Below are positions 31,795 through 44,999 of a stretch of DNA of 64,000 nt, piece by piece. Below the pieces are notes generated by a model. The model searched no databases, was not told where the DNA came from, and saw only the letters and a program-made list of their open reading frames with translations. A program made the translations under genes and the position numbers. Origin of the DNA: Calycina herbarum. Lineage: Eukaryota; Ascomycota; Leotiomycetes; Helotiales; Pezizellaceae. The stretch is taken from assembly GCA_001414485.1 (NCBI GenBank), contig LLEY01000112.1:124001-188000 (forward strand). Reading direction: 5' to 3'. The first letter of the stretch is position 1. Each line of letters starts with the position of its first letter.

Positions 31795-34700
31795 TCAAGC
31801 CTGAGCAGAAACCTGTGTCGTAACCGGAGCAGCAAGCCCAATTTTCCTGAACAACTCATCCATCGCAACCCACTGTCTCCCGCACTTGTCCAGATATTTT
31901 TCTACTACACTCTTCAAGGTGCCAAATCTCACACGATTGTGTTCAGCCAATGCCAATACTCGTTCTGAAATTCCGTTAGCATTGTTTCAAAAATGGTTGA
32001 GCGAGTTGATGCTTACCCTTATCATTGCCCTTAGCAGACGTCTTCGCCTTCTCAACATCAAAGAGGGACGAAAAGTATAAAAGCTGATTGTACATCATTC
32101 GCTCACTATACTCATATCGCATCTTCCCATAACAACCATGACTGAGACCTTTTGGCCCCAAGCATCGATGCCCGTAAACACTCATCTGCCTAGTCCGATT
32201 TCCACATGCTTGATCGTCGCAGACCAGCCAGCCCTCATAGTATCTGCTAGTCTCTTTTCGAATTCGATGCTCGAGTTGCGCGACAACAGAGATGTTGTTC
32301 ATGGTGTGACCACATCGGCAAGTGATACCAGCCTGGGTGCATAAATCGGGTGATTCAACCAAACCCTCAAAGTCAAAATTTCGCTTGCACGCTCTGCAAC
32401 GAAGCTCGAGTCTCGCAGCATCCATGAATCGTACTGAATCATCAATTTGACTTTCGAGAGAATGGATTTCTGTCTCATTGCTACCACCAGAGGCATTGTT
32501 GGAAATGCTATACTTTCGCACATCAAGTCCAAGGCAATCGGCTAGTCGAACTGTGTCAGTGCCGGAAATGTTTGCACACAGACGCTCAACTGGAGGAAAT
32601 ATCTGTTTGTACAGATAGAACTCAACGTCTGGCTTCAAACCAGAATCCTTCTTCATAACATCCTGTGGTGTGTAGGAGCGTTTTGCAGGATGATCAGTGG
32701 AAGACTTTCCATCGCCTGTAACTACATATGCTATCACGTCATCCTTACGGACATTCTTCCCTCTAGACATTTCTCGTAAAGCGACTTGAACTTGAGGCAT
32801 ACTGTCGGCATTAGGGTAGTCTTTGGGTGATTTTCCAAGCTTGGTGTAGATGGTATATTTATGGATCGGGATTTCTTCATCGCGCATCTTGGTCGCTATC
32901 TCTCGCAGGTACTCGTGAATACGTGTGATAACAACATCCGACTCGTCACCTGAGAGAATCTCATCCAGAAGCTTGCCAGACACCTCTTTGGACAAGTTGC
33001 AGTATTCTCGACGCTTCATGTCCAAACCCTTGACTTCCATTTTTTCAACGAATTTGCCATCGATTTGGACAAGGTTGATTGCCGCATACTTCTTCTTAGC
33101 CTGAAGTAAGATTCTTCGGAAGACGTTATCGATGTCGATTTCAAGAAGTTTGTATCGGTCGTTGACAGCCTTCTTGAATTCGTTTCCAACTTTTAGTGCA
33201 CCCTCAACACTGTCAACATTCGCATTAATCATAACGGAATCGGTATCTCCATAGATGACTTGGAGCGAATTGTTTTCGGCCAGCTCTTTCGTACTCCTAA
33301 GAATCTCACGGCCCTTGTATGTCGTGAGAACAGCCAGAGGTCTCGCGTAAAATCTAGACTTGATATATCCAAGACAACCGTACATAGAATTTGCAGTGAG
33401 CTTGAGAGCAAGTTGCTTGATATCCCAAGTTGCCAATTGCTCAGTGGTAGCATTCTTGGCCTTCATCAATTTCTTGACTTCCTTTCTTCGGTTGACAAGG
33501 GTAGCAATGAGTTTAGGCAAGACTCCGAGATCTTGATCTTCTGGTACTTCGGGTACTCGTTCTTCGTCATCAGACTAGCAATTCATCAGTATTCTCTCTT
33601 TGAATATAAAAAATTAAACTTACGAGCTTTGTTCGATCTACAGTCGTGAAACAAATGTTATACTCCTGGATGATACTTGGGTACAGGGAGTTGAAATCCA
33701 TGACCAAAACAAACTTGTCGTATAGTCCCTTCTCTGGCTCGAAAACAAGACCACCTTTGTATTTGTCCTTCTTTTTGACATCACCAGTTTCCTCCTCGGC
33801 ATTTTCCTCATCAATTTGCTGGCGACCCTTAAATACAGCTTTGTCGGGACAAATGTATTTATTGCGGTGAAACTCGTGCAGAAGAATGTACTCGTTACGC
33901 TCTGCTCGGGTACCAGCGAGTGTGCGTGCCCATGAATTTCCAGCCAAGTTGGTTAAAACCTTTGTGAGAGGCAAGAGCTGAACTTTCAGAGCCAATGCAG
34001 CAATATAAAATGTATCGGCTTCGCAATGGCTCACATAAGCCATCAAGCCATCTGTAGTCGTTGCCCACGACTTCAGTGCTGCCTCGTTATCGATTTCGCG
34101 GCGTTGTGTCCCAGGAAGATAGATACCACACATTTCTGTAAGACTCCACGAAGTGCATTTTGTCATCATCGATTTCCCTAAATCGTTGGCCAGGTCACAC
34201 ATAAGTCGCCCAGAAAGCAGTGCTCGCTCGGCGAAGAAATTTCCTCCCGTCTTCAAGTTTGGCCATTGAGTACGTCTCATTCGACCTATGCGTGACCACT
34301 GAGGCGTTTTCTTGGTTTGAAGACGGTTCAATAGAATGCTAAAATCAACACCTTCGATCTGATGACCGACAAGAACATCCGGGTCAATTACTTGAAGCTT
34401 GCCCAGGAAAAAACTGAGAATCTCTTGTTCACTCTTGACAAGTTTTACAGGTCCACTGGTTATTCGCTTCTTGACTTCGGCTTCGAATCCAATGGGGAAG
34501 TTCGAACCAACGGGTCGCAAAATTGTAAACGATTCGCAAGGGAGCTTTTCTGGGGATGTTGTATCGGTGAGTGAAATGTTGTGATATATGCGGGTACTAA
34601 TGGCCAGGATTTCTTGCTTGTTCTCTTTAACATTGAGTGTAGTTCTCAGAGCAATACTCATGAGAGTTAGTAGTGGCGCTTCCTCCTCGCTCAGGGGGGT

Positions 34701-36390
34701 AATAAGATTCGGTTTGGTGACTTGAACTTCCAATTTACACCAAGAGGCGTTGTTCAGTACGCCAAAATCCGCGTTCTCGATTCGTAGCCAGCAGGGTCCC
34801 ATAATATTTTTCCAAAGAACGAATTGTTCGAAAAGGGGCGTGTTGTGTCCAAACACCCGCGAAAAAGTTTGTCCGGAAAGTTGGTCAGGTTGAAGTTGTG
34901 GTTCTACATCTATTAGTAGGTTGAGGGAAGAAGATGTGAGATTGACTTACTGTTATATGGGTAAAGAAGTTTAAGGTAATCACCTTCCTTGGGCACATCA
35001 GGAAGCTCAAAAGCATACTTTCTGTTACAAGGTTTAATCTTGTGCATGCCAACCCTCATTCTGCCCATCATTTCATCTACTTCCTCGTAAACGTCTTTCA
35101 TGTCGACTTCTTCGGTGGTATCCTGTTTGTTCTTGTGTCGATATTCCCGAGGTAAGAAAAAGAGCTTTCGTAGAATGTTGTCGATTTTCACAAAGCAACT
35201 GACATAAGCCCCCGTTTTCTTGTTTTGAACCTTTCCAAAGAGACACAAATTACCATTGATCTCTGTGTAATCAGTCCAAAAAAACTTGAGACTACCATCT
35301 TCTTCGATGGCATCAGTATAATCTAATTTTCCGAAGCTCGTATTTTCTGATTGGCTGCTATTGATAATGTTCAATTTTGACGTGACACCGGTCCAGGCAG
35401 AGGAATCAACAGAGTCTCGAACTGGTGATGAACCGGCAGGTGTTGGGTACGCCTCTGTTTTTAAAATCTTTGGTACTGGACGTTTTCCGGACATGTTGAC
35501 ACTTGCTGTAACAATGCCATCGGCCTGGGCAACCTCCATCATGTCATCGTCGTCGTCCTCTTCTGCCTTGACAGCAACTTGTTTTCGTTCAATCGCTTTT
35601 ACTACTGGCGAGGATGGTGGAGGGTCGTCCAGTGGCATATCGTCGTCGTCCATATTCATCATAAAATCCCCATCGTTTCCTAGGTCCTGTGCCACAGGAG
35701 AACTGGGTGCTCTACTATCAAAGGACTTCCTCTTTTTCGATACACGCTGCACGTCAACGGAAGGAGAAAGTGCTCGAGCTCTTCGCTTGTCCTGTACTTT
35801 TTTCGCTCGACTCGAATGTGTTGTAGGTCGTGGAACGTTGTCGTCTACTTCACCAAGCAGACCAGCCAGAAAGTCGTCATCCTCCTTCGTCTTGACCGGC
35901 TATTTAAAAAATTAGCTGAGAGCTTCAGGTGGCAGACTGGGGATTTGTACCTTTGCTTTTGGCTGAGCGACTACTGGACCTTTGGTAAAGTAATTGCTAA
36001 TGCCTCTATCGGTATTCTCCTTTTTGGCTTTCTCTTCTTCTCGTTTCCGCTTGGCTATGTATATGAGCATTGGAACAATGGCTGGAGCGTCCATGACTTA
36101 CCAGCCTTGCCAGATTTCCCCTTCACTGGCAAATCTTCCTCGCTTTCTGATCCATATCCAGGCTGTCGATCCCACTCCTCGCGCCCATCGTCGGCGTAGC
36201 CTTCGCCATTGTCGTCGATAACAAAGTCGTCCTGGTTCAGCCGATCTCGAACAACCTTCTTGTATCCATCCTCGTCGACTTCCTCGTATAAATCGTCTGC
36301 CTCTTGAATCACGTAGTTGCGTTTCTGGCCGGATTCTTTGAGTGCACGCAATTCCGCCAATTTTGCCCGTGCTGTTGCGGCTTTCGACAT
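31795..36390 (-). CDS. POL1: DNA polymerase alpha catalytic subunit, 1451 aa
   Basis: Family B polymerase of the primase complex; extends RNA primers on both strands. Six exons: 36390-36102, 36054-35951, 35899-34951, 34909-33624, 33574-32017 and 31964-31795, total 4356 nt in frame. The N-terminal 330 residues are charged and disordered with KRKREEEKAKK and KKRKSF nuclear signals. The exonuclease-like domain lacks full catalytic acids, as usual for alpha. Polymerase motif A is DFNSLYPS (852-859), motif B region NSMYG (938-942), and motif C YGDTDS (984-989). The C-terminus has two Cys clusters (CRACKRNF with CRCGHT; CDDQACGNRTRQ with HRC and HGC) for zinc and an Fe-S-type site that bind the B subunit. 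Length is close to yeast Pol1. Confidence 0.96.
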
Positions 36391-36892
36391 TGTAAAGTAT
36401 GTTTTTTGCCCTCAACAGTACATAACCAAGAGACTGTTGGGTGTGTTGGGTGGTGGTGGCGGCAGAAAGTTGTTATGGTGGTGGGTCAGTGTTGAGTACT
36501 TGAAAAGGAGTTAAAGTGCTACGCGTGAAAGACGCGACTTCTACCCCTGTCTCGCGATAGCAATAAAGCGTGACAACTCTCAATACCTCAACAATCAGAA
36601 TAATTAAAATTTTTCCAAGGTCGACGAGCAAGAAGCCAATTGCATCAACCTGCTAATTATTTTGAAAGATATAAGACAACAAATTTGAACTGAGCACGAC
36701 ATTGGATGGGAATAGGACTGTAACTGCCGCTTTTATGTGTATAGCATGGATGGAGACAACTGTGGCTGAAATTGTGGCGAGTGCCCGAGGCTGAAGTGGA
36801 CTGCAGGGTTCGGAATCAGCCTGCAGAAAAGTTTCCAGAAATATTGTGACAGTAATAGACTCGACAACGAAACAACCCTCTCCTGCGCCATC
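36391..36892. promoter_or_regulatory. Divergent promoter of POL1 and the PPR gene, with MCB box
   Basis: A 502-bp spacer between divergent starts. ACGCGT, the core of the MluI cell-cycle box bound by MBF (Mbp1-Swi6), is at 36521-36526, 131 bp upstream of the POL1 ATG. A second CGCG core lies at about 36533 (gacgcgac) and a TCGCGA at about 36551. Known in yeast: POL1 is a G1/S MBF target. Inferred here: the same control. Confidence 0.5.
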
Positions 36893-39281
36893 ATGTTCAA
36901 TTGTAGCGCCTGCATCGAGCGCTGCCTACATGGTCTCATCGGAAATGCCTCCATCTCAACGCCAGCTATTCGAACTTCAGTTGTTACAGCCACGGCCTTA
37001 GGAAGAGATCTTTCCCGCAACTACGGTACCTCCTCATCTTCCTCCGCCAACAGCAGTCGGCCTCCAAAGCAGTATGATTCCAGCAGTCATTACAGCCAAC
37101 CGCGATATGAAACAAGACCAAATTCAGAACGAAGGGCCCCGGATTCGAAGCCAGGGGGCTTCCAGTTGCGCCGGAAGGACTACAAACTCGAGAAAACTAT
37201 GCATGGCGTTTTGTCAAAACACCCGGTCTACGGGAGTGATCCGGTGAAGTTGGCAGAGTACATACGGAAAGCGCTGAAAGGAGATGATTTCGAGACTGCT
37301 CTTGCGGTAGTTCGAGCCGCGAGCAAGGGACTTTCGTGTACTGTTAGCTGGAATCATTTGATTGATTGGCAGATGAGCAAGGGGAAAATGAATGCTGCGC
37401 TGAAAACTTATAATGAAGTATGCAGTCAATCCGTTTTAATAATCATAAGCTATACAATAATTAACCTCTTCTTAGATGAAAAAAAGAGGACAGGCTCCCG
37501 ATTCGCATACCTTCTCCATCATCATCAGGGGCTGCACCGAACATAGAGATTTGAAGGCAGCGCTGGGAAAGGTCATGGCGATTTACCACTCGATGTTGAT
37601 TGACAAATCTCCTGTCAAACCGAACACGATACATTTAAATGCTATCTTGAAGATGTGCGCAAGAGCGAAGGATATGGATGCCATGTTTGGGGTGGTTGCT
37701 TCAATGCCTTACAAAGGCCTCACCGCACCAAACAACCTCACATTCACAACTATTCTCAATGCCCTTCGCATAGATACATTCGTTGATTCGAGAAGTGACC
37801 TCACACCAATGCAGCAAAGGCAAAATACCCAAGACGCCATTGAAAAGGGTCGGCATATTTGGATGGACATTACAAAGAGATGGAGACATGGAGATATATG
37901 GATCGATGAGGAACTTGCATGTTCAATGGGACGATTAATGCTCCTGGGTGGTGAACGAGACTGGGACGATATTCTTTCTTTGATCGAGCAAGCCTTCAAC
38001 ATCCCTCGCCAAATCCCCAAGTTTGGTACCACAGAACGTAGTATCGTCCACCCGGCCAGTCAAGGACGCATGTCAGAATTGAGAAGTGGGGAAGAAGTAA
38101 AAGAATCAGTTTCTCCGGCCACTGTTGTCTCTGAAGGCTCTTCAGAGGACTCTTCAGAAAATTATCCTGGCAGTTCTCCTGAAGGCTTACAGGAAGTCGA
38201 AGCACAGTCGGCTTCCGTAGCCATAGACAACTTTAAGCCTGTCTCTCTACCCACTCCGCCAAAGAGCGTTGGCGACGCCTACGCTAAACCCGGACGAAAT
38301 TCATTATCTCTCGTCCTCGCGGCTGTAGAGAAATTAAACTTGAAAGAGGTCGCCTACAAATACTGGAGCGTCATGGTAAAGGAAATCGGAGTCAAGCCTG
38401 ACCCCGAAAACTTCCACGCCTACCTTCGAATCCTACGAAAAGCCCGCGCAAGTTCCGAAACCATCGAACTTCTCCAAACCATGAACTTAACTGAGATGCG
38501 AAAAGCCACCTTTCGCATCGCAATCGCAGCCTGCGAACGCGACAAAAACAACCCCAACGCCTTCGCCAACGCCGGAAAACTCCTCGACCTAATGACCGAC
38601 TCCCTCCGTGTCCCGGACATCCCAGTTCTAACACGCTACCTCGAAATCGCCGTCTCCCCCAGCGAAAACATCAGCCGTCTCGACCACGGGAAACGAATCC
38701 TACGAGCTCTCGACCGTCTAGGACCATCAATGTTAAACATCAAATCTCTCCTCATCTACGGCGATTCCGAAGTCCCAATGACCAAGGCTGAACTCCAAGA
38801 GTTCCAAGAAACCGTCTTTCTTCTCGTTCGTCGTATGATTGCCGCATATGATATATGTATGGACAAAGCCTTAGTCGATCGCTCAAAATACGGAGAACTC
38901 TCCGCTCAACGCGCAAAATTATCTGCCTACGTAACACGTTATAAGAATCATAATGTTATCAAGGATGTTTCTCCTACCATTGAACCACCAACTGAGATCC
39001 GTACTCTCCCCGCTCACCTCATGCGTTATGTGGATACACATGGACTTTCCAGATCCATGGTGATGGCGCAGAAGAGCGATAAAACTTGGGAGAAGTTCGT
39101 GGGTGAGGTGGAGAATGAATATAAGCTTTTGAATGCTCTACACGATAATGGAAGTTCGAAGAATGTGGAAAGTACACACTCTACCAAGACCAGTGTCTCT
39201 GAAAGTGCCGCTGAGAAGATTGCCGAGGAGGAGCGGATTGCCGCTGAGAAATTATCTGAGAGCTTCAGGGCTGCTCAGTAA
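36893..39281 (+). CDS. Mitochondrial pentatricopeptide repeat protein, 776 aa
   Basis: Two exons, 36893-37417 and 37476-39281, joined in phase 0 across a 58-nt intron (GTATGC / TTAG). The N-terminus is Arg/Ser-rich without acidic residues for about 45 positions, then Ser-rich, as expected for a mitochondrial presequence. PPR-type helices are visible: VSWNHLIDWQMSKGKMNAALKTYNEM, then KKRGQAPDSHTFSIIIRGC with its P-D-x-x-T-F turn, KPNTIHLNAILKMCARAKD, LTAPNNLTFTTILNAL and GVKPDPENFHAYLRILRKA. A low-complexity Ser/Glu linker splits the two PPR groups. The C-terminus is a Glu/Ala coil. Fungal proteins of this build process or translate mitochondrial RNAs (Ccm1/Dmr1, Cya5/Pet309-like). I cannot say which RNA. 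Confidence 0.85.
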
Positions 39282-39994
39282 ATATGCGAAATATTATTAT
39301 ACAGCCTCGGGGCTGTTGTACACTCTAGAACGGGTTAGGGAAAATGCTTCCCGAACCATGTATAAAATTTTGTACAAAAAAAAGGGCATAACGGAGGGGG
39401 TTCCTCTTTGTACCATCGACCAAACCACATGTATCATATCACATACTTCAGGAATATCAAATCTCACCTCCTGAGATAAAAAAAGAAAATACCATCACCC
39501 ACTCACCAGTGTATGCTGGCGTTCGTGGCGAGCGAAAATCGTGTTACAGATATCAAAGAATCGGCATTTAGAATTGTCAATCATTGCAGTTCATCCTGGT
39601 TTGTTACTATTCAGATTCAGCCATTGGCCCATTTGATCCCTAATGAGCACTGGGAATTAATCGTCGACCCCGCCCATCTCGATGAACGAGGATCCGGACT
39701 CACTCATTAACCGAGGTCATCTGGGTCAATTGATCTTCAAAACGTATTCGCAATCCAAAACATAGCCGCCACGAACTTATGCTATCACTGGTGTTGTGTA
39801 TTGTATTGCCATTTGTGTCTAGACCTATTCCTTTGTAATAATAATAATGAAGAATCGAAAAAGAAAGAATTGTATACAGTACTGATGTTTCAACATCATT
39901 TCCTCTCCCCGGCCCACCCATAAAGTGCTTTCATAATAATACCTTCCCCCCCTGGAACAAAAAAAGATGATTCAAACCCCAACATCCCCATCAA
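39282..39994. other. Convergent intergenic spacer
   Basis: About 710 bp between two convergent genes; AT-rich with poly-A runs near 39374-39385 and 39478-39485. No gene seen. Confidence 0.5.
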
Positions 39995-42900
39995 TCAACC
40001 ATAAAGCCCCAAATCCCGTAATCCCCTCTCATCCAACGACTGCTCAGTCCCCTCCGTTCGATCCGTCCCTCCACCCCTCCTATTCTCAGTAGGAAACCTC
40101 CTCAACCCCTCCCCAAACCCCTCACTCCTCTCCGTATCCGCCTCACTACCAGTCGCAGTAACAACCTCACTCTCACTCCCCAAAAAACCACTCACAACCC
40201 TCATACTCAACTTTCCTGGTTTCGAGACCCGCCGTTGGGAATTCCCAATATCAACCAACGAACCCGAAGAATTGCGTGTAAAGCCTTCCGAAGCCTTACG
40301 TTTAACAACTGTTTGACTTCTCGCAAGTGTTGGACTCGTCGGCCTACTTGACTTTTGGCTAGACGGTTTGTGGGCGTAGGCCTGAAAAGCATCAACAAGA
40401 GCCCCAACCTTATTCACTTTATTCTGATCATCCCCAGAACGCAATCTGGTCCTCATCCCCTTCCCAGAATTAAGTTCCTCCCCCGTGACCTCCCAACGCC
40501 CCTTCTCCCTAACTCTCGCAGGCTCAACAGCTCCAAACCTCAAGTTCACAATACACGGATTATCATCACCAGTGTTATTGCTACTCTCGCTTTCCATGTT
40601 CCCAGTTCCGCCCAATTGCTCTCCAAACGTGGAGAACTTGAATCCCGAGGCGTAGGTGAGGGCAGAGGTGTAGGTCAGTCCCGAGGCGTGGGAGATGCCT
40701 GATGTGGCTCTCATGGGCTCCTTGGTTTCTTTGGCTTGTAGGGTGTTGATCATCTCGTCTATTCTGCTGCTGAGTCTTTGGGGTTGGTTTTTTCGGTTAG
40801 GTTGGTCACTTTTGAGTCGAAGGGGGAGGACTAATTCTGCTTCTCCGAATACGGGTTGGCGAAGTTTCGGTGGTGGGGTACTCTCTTTGGTAATTTCAAC
40901 AACCAAAGGAGCTGTGTCTTGTTCAATGGGAAGGTCATCAACATGCTTTTCTGGATGCGAATTTGCATGTGGGGTTGATATGTGTTCTTGGACTATGTCT
41001 TCGACGTGTTCGAATGAAGCCTCCTCACTTCTGTTTCGTGGTTCGGAAATCGAATTAATGATGATAGCTTGACTCTCGACGATGCTTGAAATTGGAGGCC
41101 CCTCCTCATCAAGCACTTTGTCATTCGCAATGTTTCCATTGACAGAGCCCGTTGGTGATCCACGACTACCACTGTACTCAGTTGAGACTCTTCTGCGACC
41201 TGGCGAGTCCTTATCTTTATATTCCATTGCAAGATCAAACCAAGTCTTGAAAGACTCCGACATCTGGATCGACCCCGGTACATAATGGCCACTAGAGTCC
41301 CTACTAGGATGCGTAGCTTTATACTCTTTCGCAAGATCAAACCAAGTCTTATTCGATTCCGGATCTTCAGACTCCAAGAAAAGCTCGCGCTCTTCATCGC
41401 CCATGATACCTCGGAGCATACGCGTCATCTCTTCCTTGGACATCGATTCGCTCGGGGAGTCAGAGAACTGGCTGCCAAGGAAACTTCGTGCAAAATCGCT
41501 TTTCACTTCAGTTTCGAAAGGGCAAACTTCTTCTTCTAAGGTTTTCTCTTGTTCCTCGAGCTCCTCTCGCTCAACTACAACCATCGATGGCTCGTTGTAG
41601 TTCAGGCTTGAGCAGACTGGTTGACTTTCGAATGTCAATTGCTCGAGAAATTCCGTTTGCAACTCGCATGCACTCATGAGAGTCTCAGCATTTGCTAGCC
41701 CAGAAGCCAATTGATCGAATAAAGCAATTCCTTCATCGAAGGACGCAAGACCTTCGTCGAAGGATGTGCTTTGTGTTTTGGTTGCCACAGCTGGAACTGA
41801 TTCCTGCAGTAGCTGAGTGCTTCCCGAGTTTTCCATAGCAGACCACAATCGATCAATTTGGGGAACCTCCAATAATCCAAGGTTGCTATCGTCCACACGG
41901 TTGTATCCTAGCAACGCAGGATTTTTATCGATTGGTGTTACGCTCGAAGAAGCTTCCATACTTGGGTGGTTGAGTGAAGACGAATTTCGTTCGGCTGGCA
42001 ACCACAAGATCTCATGTCCATTTTCTTCCAGTTCCTTCAAACCCGGAATTGGTGCCCAATTTGGATACACTTTAATGAAGCAGCTTTTGGGATCGTAGGT
42101 GCAAAAGTTAGAGTAACCACGACGTGATTGCTCATGCAATCTGGCAATAGCTTCGGTTTTGCTGCTGTACTCGACGATATGGCCGGCCGAATATCTGGTT
42201 TTGGGGAAATCAACATATGTTGGCACTGAGAGAGGCGATGGAGTATTCTCTGAAACGGGTTGCTTGATATCTGGTTTGAAAGCAACTGGCTTTCCTGGAG
42301 AGGTAATCCGGCGCTTTCTTATCGGAGACGAAAGACATTCAGACGACTTCTTTTTATTCGTTTCGGTGAGGTCCAATGTAACGTGGTGTGGAGTAAGCGA
42401 CTTGGGTGAAAATTTGTTGAACCGAAATGGCTCTGGTGGTGTACGAAAGTGGATTGATTCCTCGAGCACTTTGTTCGCGAAGCACCCTGTTTCAACTCGC
42501 TCTTCGCAAGATGAAATTCTCTGCCGTCTCAAGTAGGGGGTGACCTATTGAAGTTTAGCTTCCGATTCTTCATGAGGTGATTGGAAGAGATCCTACCTGG
42601 CGTAGGATATTGTTTCCAATAGCGATCGTATTCCAGACATCCAAGTCATCCTGCTCCAAGCTCGTATCTTCACTGACATGAAAGTTCTTCGTAACCTTTG
42701 CTAAAGTGAGTCGAAGGTTTTGCTTCGCGATATCATTTTCGATCAATGCTTCCAAGGAAGAGATTGATCCCGTATCCGCATGTGAAATTTTTTTTCCTTC
42801 GATCTTGTTATAGAAATCTGGGTCAAAATCCTGACTGTCGAAACTGGGATCTACTTCACGAACCTGAATAGTTGGTCTTTGGTCCCGGAAATTTGACGGT

Positions 42901-44094
42901 TCAAAAATCTCTCCTTCTCCGCAAGTGTACAGCTGTGAGGCTTTCCTACTTGTAGGATCCAAGCAATCGTCTCCTAGAAAATCGACTGCCTTCGTCGGTT
43001 GGTATTTCTCTGGGGAAGGACATGCTGAGAGCTCTCCAATATTGGAACATCCGGCATCGGAACGATCGCAATGTGCTTCTATAAGGGCACAAAGATAATC
43101 GTCCGGGGTTTTCGCCCCATCTTCTGTTACCCATGATTTAATTGAGTCAACCGCAGTTGAATCGGTTGAAGCAGTTGAAGCATCCCCACGAGTTTTAACA
43201 ATTGTTGGGCCATCACTGCTTTTCTCTTTACCTTTTGCTTTCGAGGACTGGGTTGTCTTTGGAGCGTTTATATCCGTATTGCTCGATACCAATAAGTCTT
43301 CAGCTTGTTTTATCCTAACGTCTTCAAAAGTATTAGCTCCTTCTGCCAAAGTCTTGCTATAGAGTTCTTACCTTCTGCCATACACTCCACACGCTCTGTG
43401 AAGGACATCCCATCAAGGCTGGCACCTGGAAGATGCAATGAGAGCACTGTTTTATGGTTTTGAGGGGTTGCGGGGAGGTCATTCTTCGGCGTAGATTTGA
43501 TCTTGGTTTCATTGTTGGACCAAGGGAGGAACGGATCTGCCAATGAGGACATATATTCACGTTGGCTTGTGCTGCGAGAAAGGGTGCTGTATCTGGCAGA
43601 TACCTTGTTGGTGACTCGACCGAAAATGTCGCTCAAACTTTGGCGTCTTCGGGGTGTGGTTGGTGGTTTGTCGTTTCCTATACTTGGTGAGTATGGGACA
43701 CAAATCTGAGCTGCAAGATATTACCCGTGGTTTCGACAGTTTTGCTTGCTGAAGTGCTCACAGGCCGAGGAGAGTTCACTTGGGGTATTTGTTCTTCGCT
43801 GCCGGAGCTGGAAGCTGAGGGTCTTTGTCGTCGAGAGAAGAGATCCCACGCAGATTTTCTCTTACTAGGGGTTCTTGTGAGGGTTCTCGGAGTGCTGCTC
43901 TCGGAACCAGCTCGTGATCTTCGACGCAACGAAAGGGCTTTTATCGAACCAAGCAGTCTTCCTTTCTTGGACGACGGAACATTTGCCTCGCCATCTTGAG
44001 ATGGGTTGTAGGTGTTGCAGGTGAGAGTCGGGTGTGGCTTGGGAGTACGGGGAAAGGGACTGAACTCGACGTTCGCTGCTTTTGATGTAGCCAT
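39995..44094 (-). CDS. Large Ser/Glu-rich protein of unknown function, 1316 aa
   Basis: Four exons: 44094-43725, 43677-43372, 43321-42597 and 42544-39995. Intron 2 is only 50 nt (GTAAGA donor, GCTAATAC branch, GAAG acceptor); intron 3 has GTAGGA/AATAG. All joins are in frame. The N-terminus holds SPFPRTPKPHPTL and a basic patch (LRRRSRAGSESSTPRTLTRTPSKRK), probably CDK and nuclear-import sites. SLSDIFGR and DPFLPWSN are short hydrophobic motifs. A compact region in exon 4 (YDPKSCFIKVYPNWAPIPGLKELEENGHEILWLPAE) looks folded. Two nearly identical KTWFDLA(K/M)EYK segments about 40 residues apart form an internal repeat. The C-terminus is Ser/Arg-rich with SQKSSRPTSPTLARSQT. I recognise no domain. 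Confidence 0.75.
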
Positions 44095-44999
44095 AATGAC
44101 TTTGGAAATCTATCTGAAACCTAATCAGCAGAAACTCGAATTGAGAGTAGGGAATGGGAAAGGAAAACTGCAACTTACTTGTCCAAAAGGATTTGATAGA
44201 CAATGTAACTGACGAATGCAGTCAACAGGAACGGTTGCTATACCCAAAATTGCAACATGCTAGAATTTAAAGTGGTTGAAATGAATCTGGTTGGATTGTT
44301 GTGAAGAAAATCAACATGCAAAGAAGGTACTCACTTACTCCCCCCTGCACGCAAGCGAGAGCATCGCTCCTGCCCTCGTCTGAAAAAGGGGCCACCAGGG
44401 GGTGCAGCCGTCGTGAGAATATGCTCAGTGCTTAGGAACATTAAAGTACGAAAATAAAAGCTTCAACCGCTTTCTAAAATAAGATTCCACCTATATTAAT
44501 GTATTCTACGCATTTGTTCAACCTGTCTAAAATCGGTTTGCGAACTTATTTTCTGTGTTGGCAAGCACGAAGCATATTCTCACGAACGGCTGCACCCCCT
44601 GGTGGGCAGAGGAATGATTAGAATGGCCTTGAGGGACCACTTCAGTTAAACCACTCTTTTTTGCTATTTAAAACAGAATTAGTGCTTGTATCCTGAAATG
44701 ATCGTTCCAAGGTTTAGGAATAATCGAAATAAAAGTGTTGTGATGCGAGGGTATAAATCTTGGGTGCCGCTTTTTCTCGTCCCGTCGCGAGCCTGGCCCA
44801 GCCTCGCGTGTCAACCCAAGTTCGCGAAGGCGCTCTCAATGTATTTCTGCCATCTCCGTTTACCACCAACGCCTCCTCAACCACCATCCTTTCTTCTCCG
44901 ACCGCATACTCGACATATTCGTTTGCTCTGATAGAAGAGCGAATATCGTTTACTCGTCTCTTGGTCTACTAATCTTTGTATACTAACCCGCAGCACAAG
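44095..44999. promoter_or_regulatory. Divergent intergenic region containing a MITE-like element
   Basis: About 900 bp between the start of the large unknown gene and the RRM gene, so both promoters lie here. The MITE-like element at 44393-44604 occupies its middle. Several frames at 44686-44972 are leader sequence without support. A TACTAACCC-CAG arrangement just before 45000 resembles an intron end in the RRM leader. Confidence 0.45.
44393..44604. mobile_element. MITE-like element, 212 bp, with ~44-bp terminal inverted repeats
   Basis: The left end begins CACCAGGGGGTGCAGCCG, then TCGTGAGAATATGCT and TCAGTGCTTA-like sequence. The reverse complement of the right end begins with the same 18 bases, has one extra T, and continues TCGTGAGAATATGCT then TCGTGCTT. 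The inverted repeat is about 44 bp with one indel and a few mismatches. The inner 120 bp is AT-rich and non-coding. Both flanks show GGC directly next to the ends (44390-44392 and 44605-44607), a possible 3-bp target-site duplication. CAC-type ends and a 3-bp duplication suggest a CACTA/CMC-type transposon as source. Confidence 0.75.
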
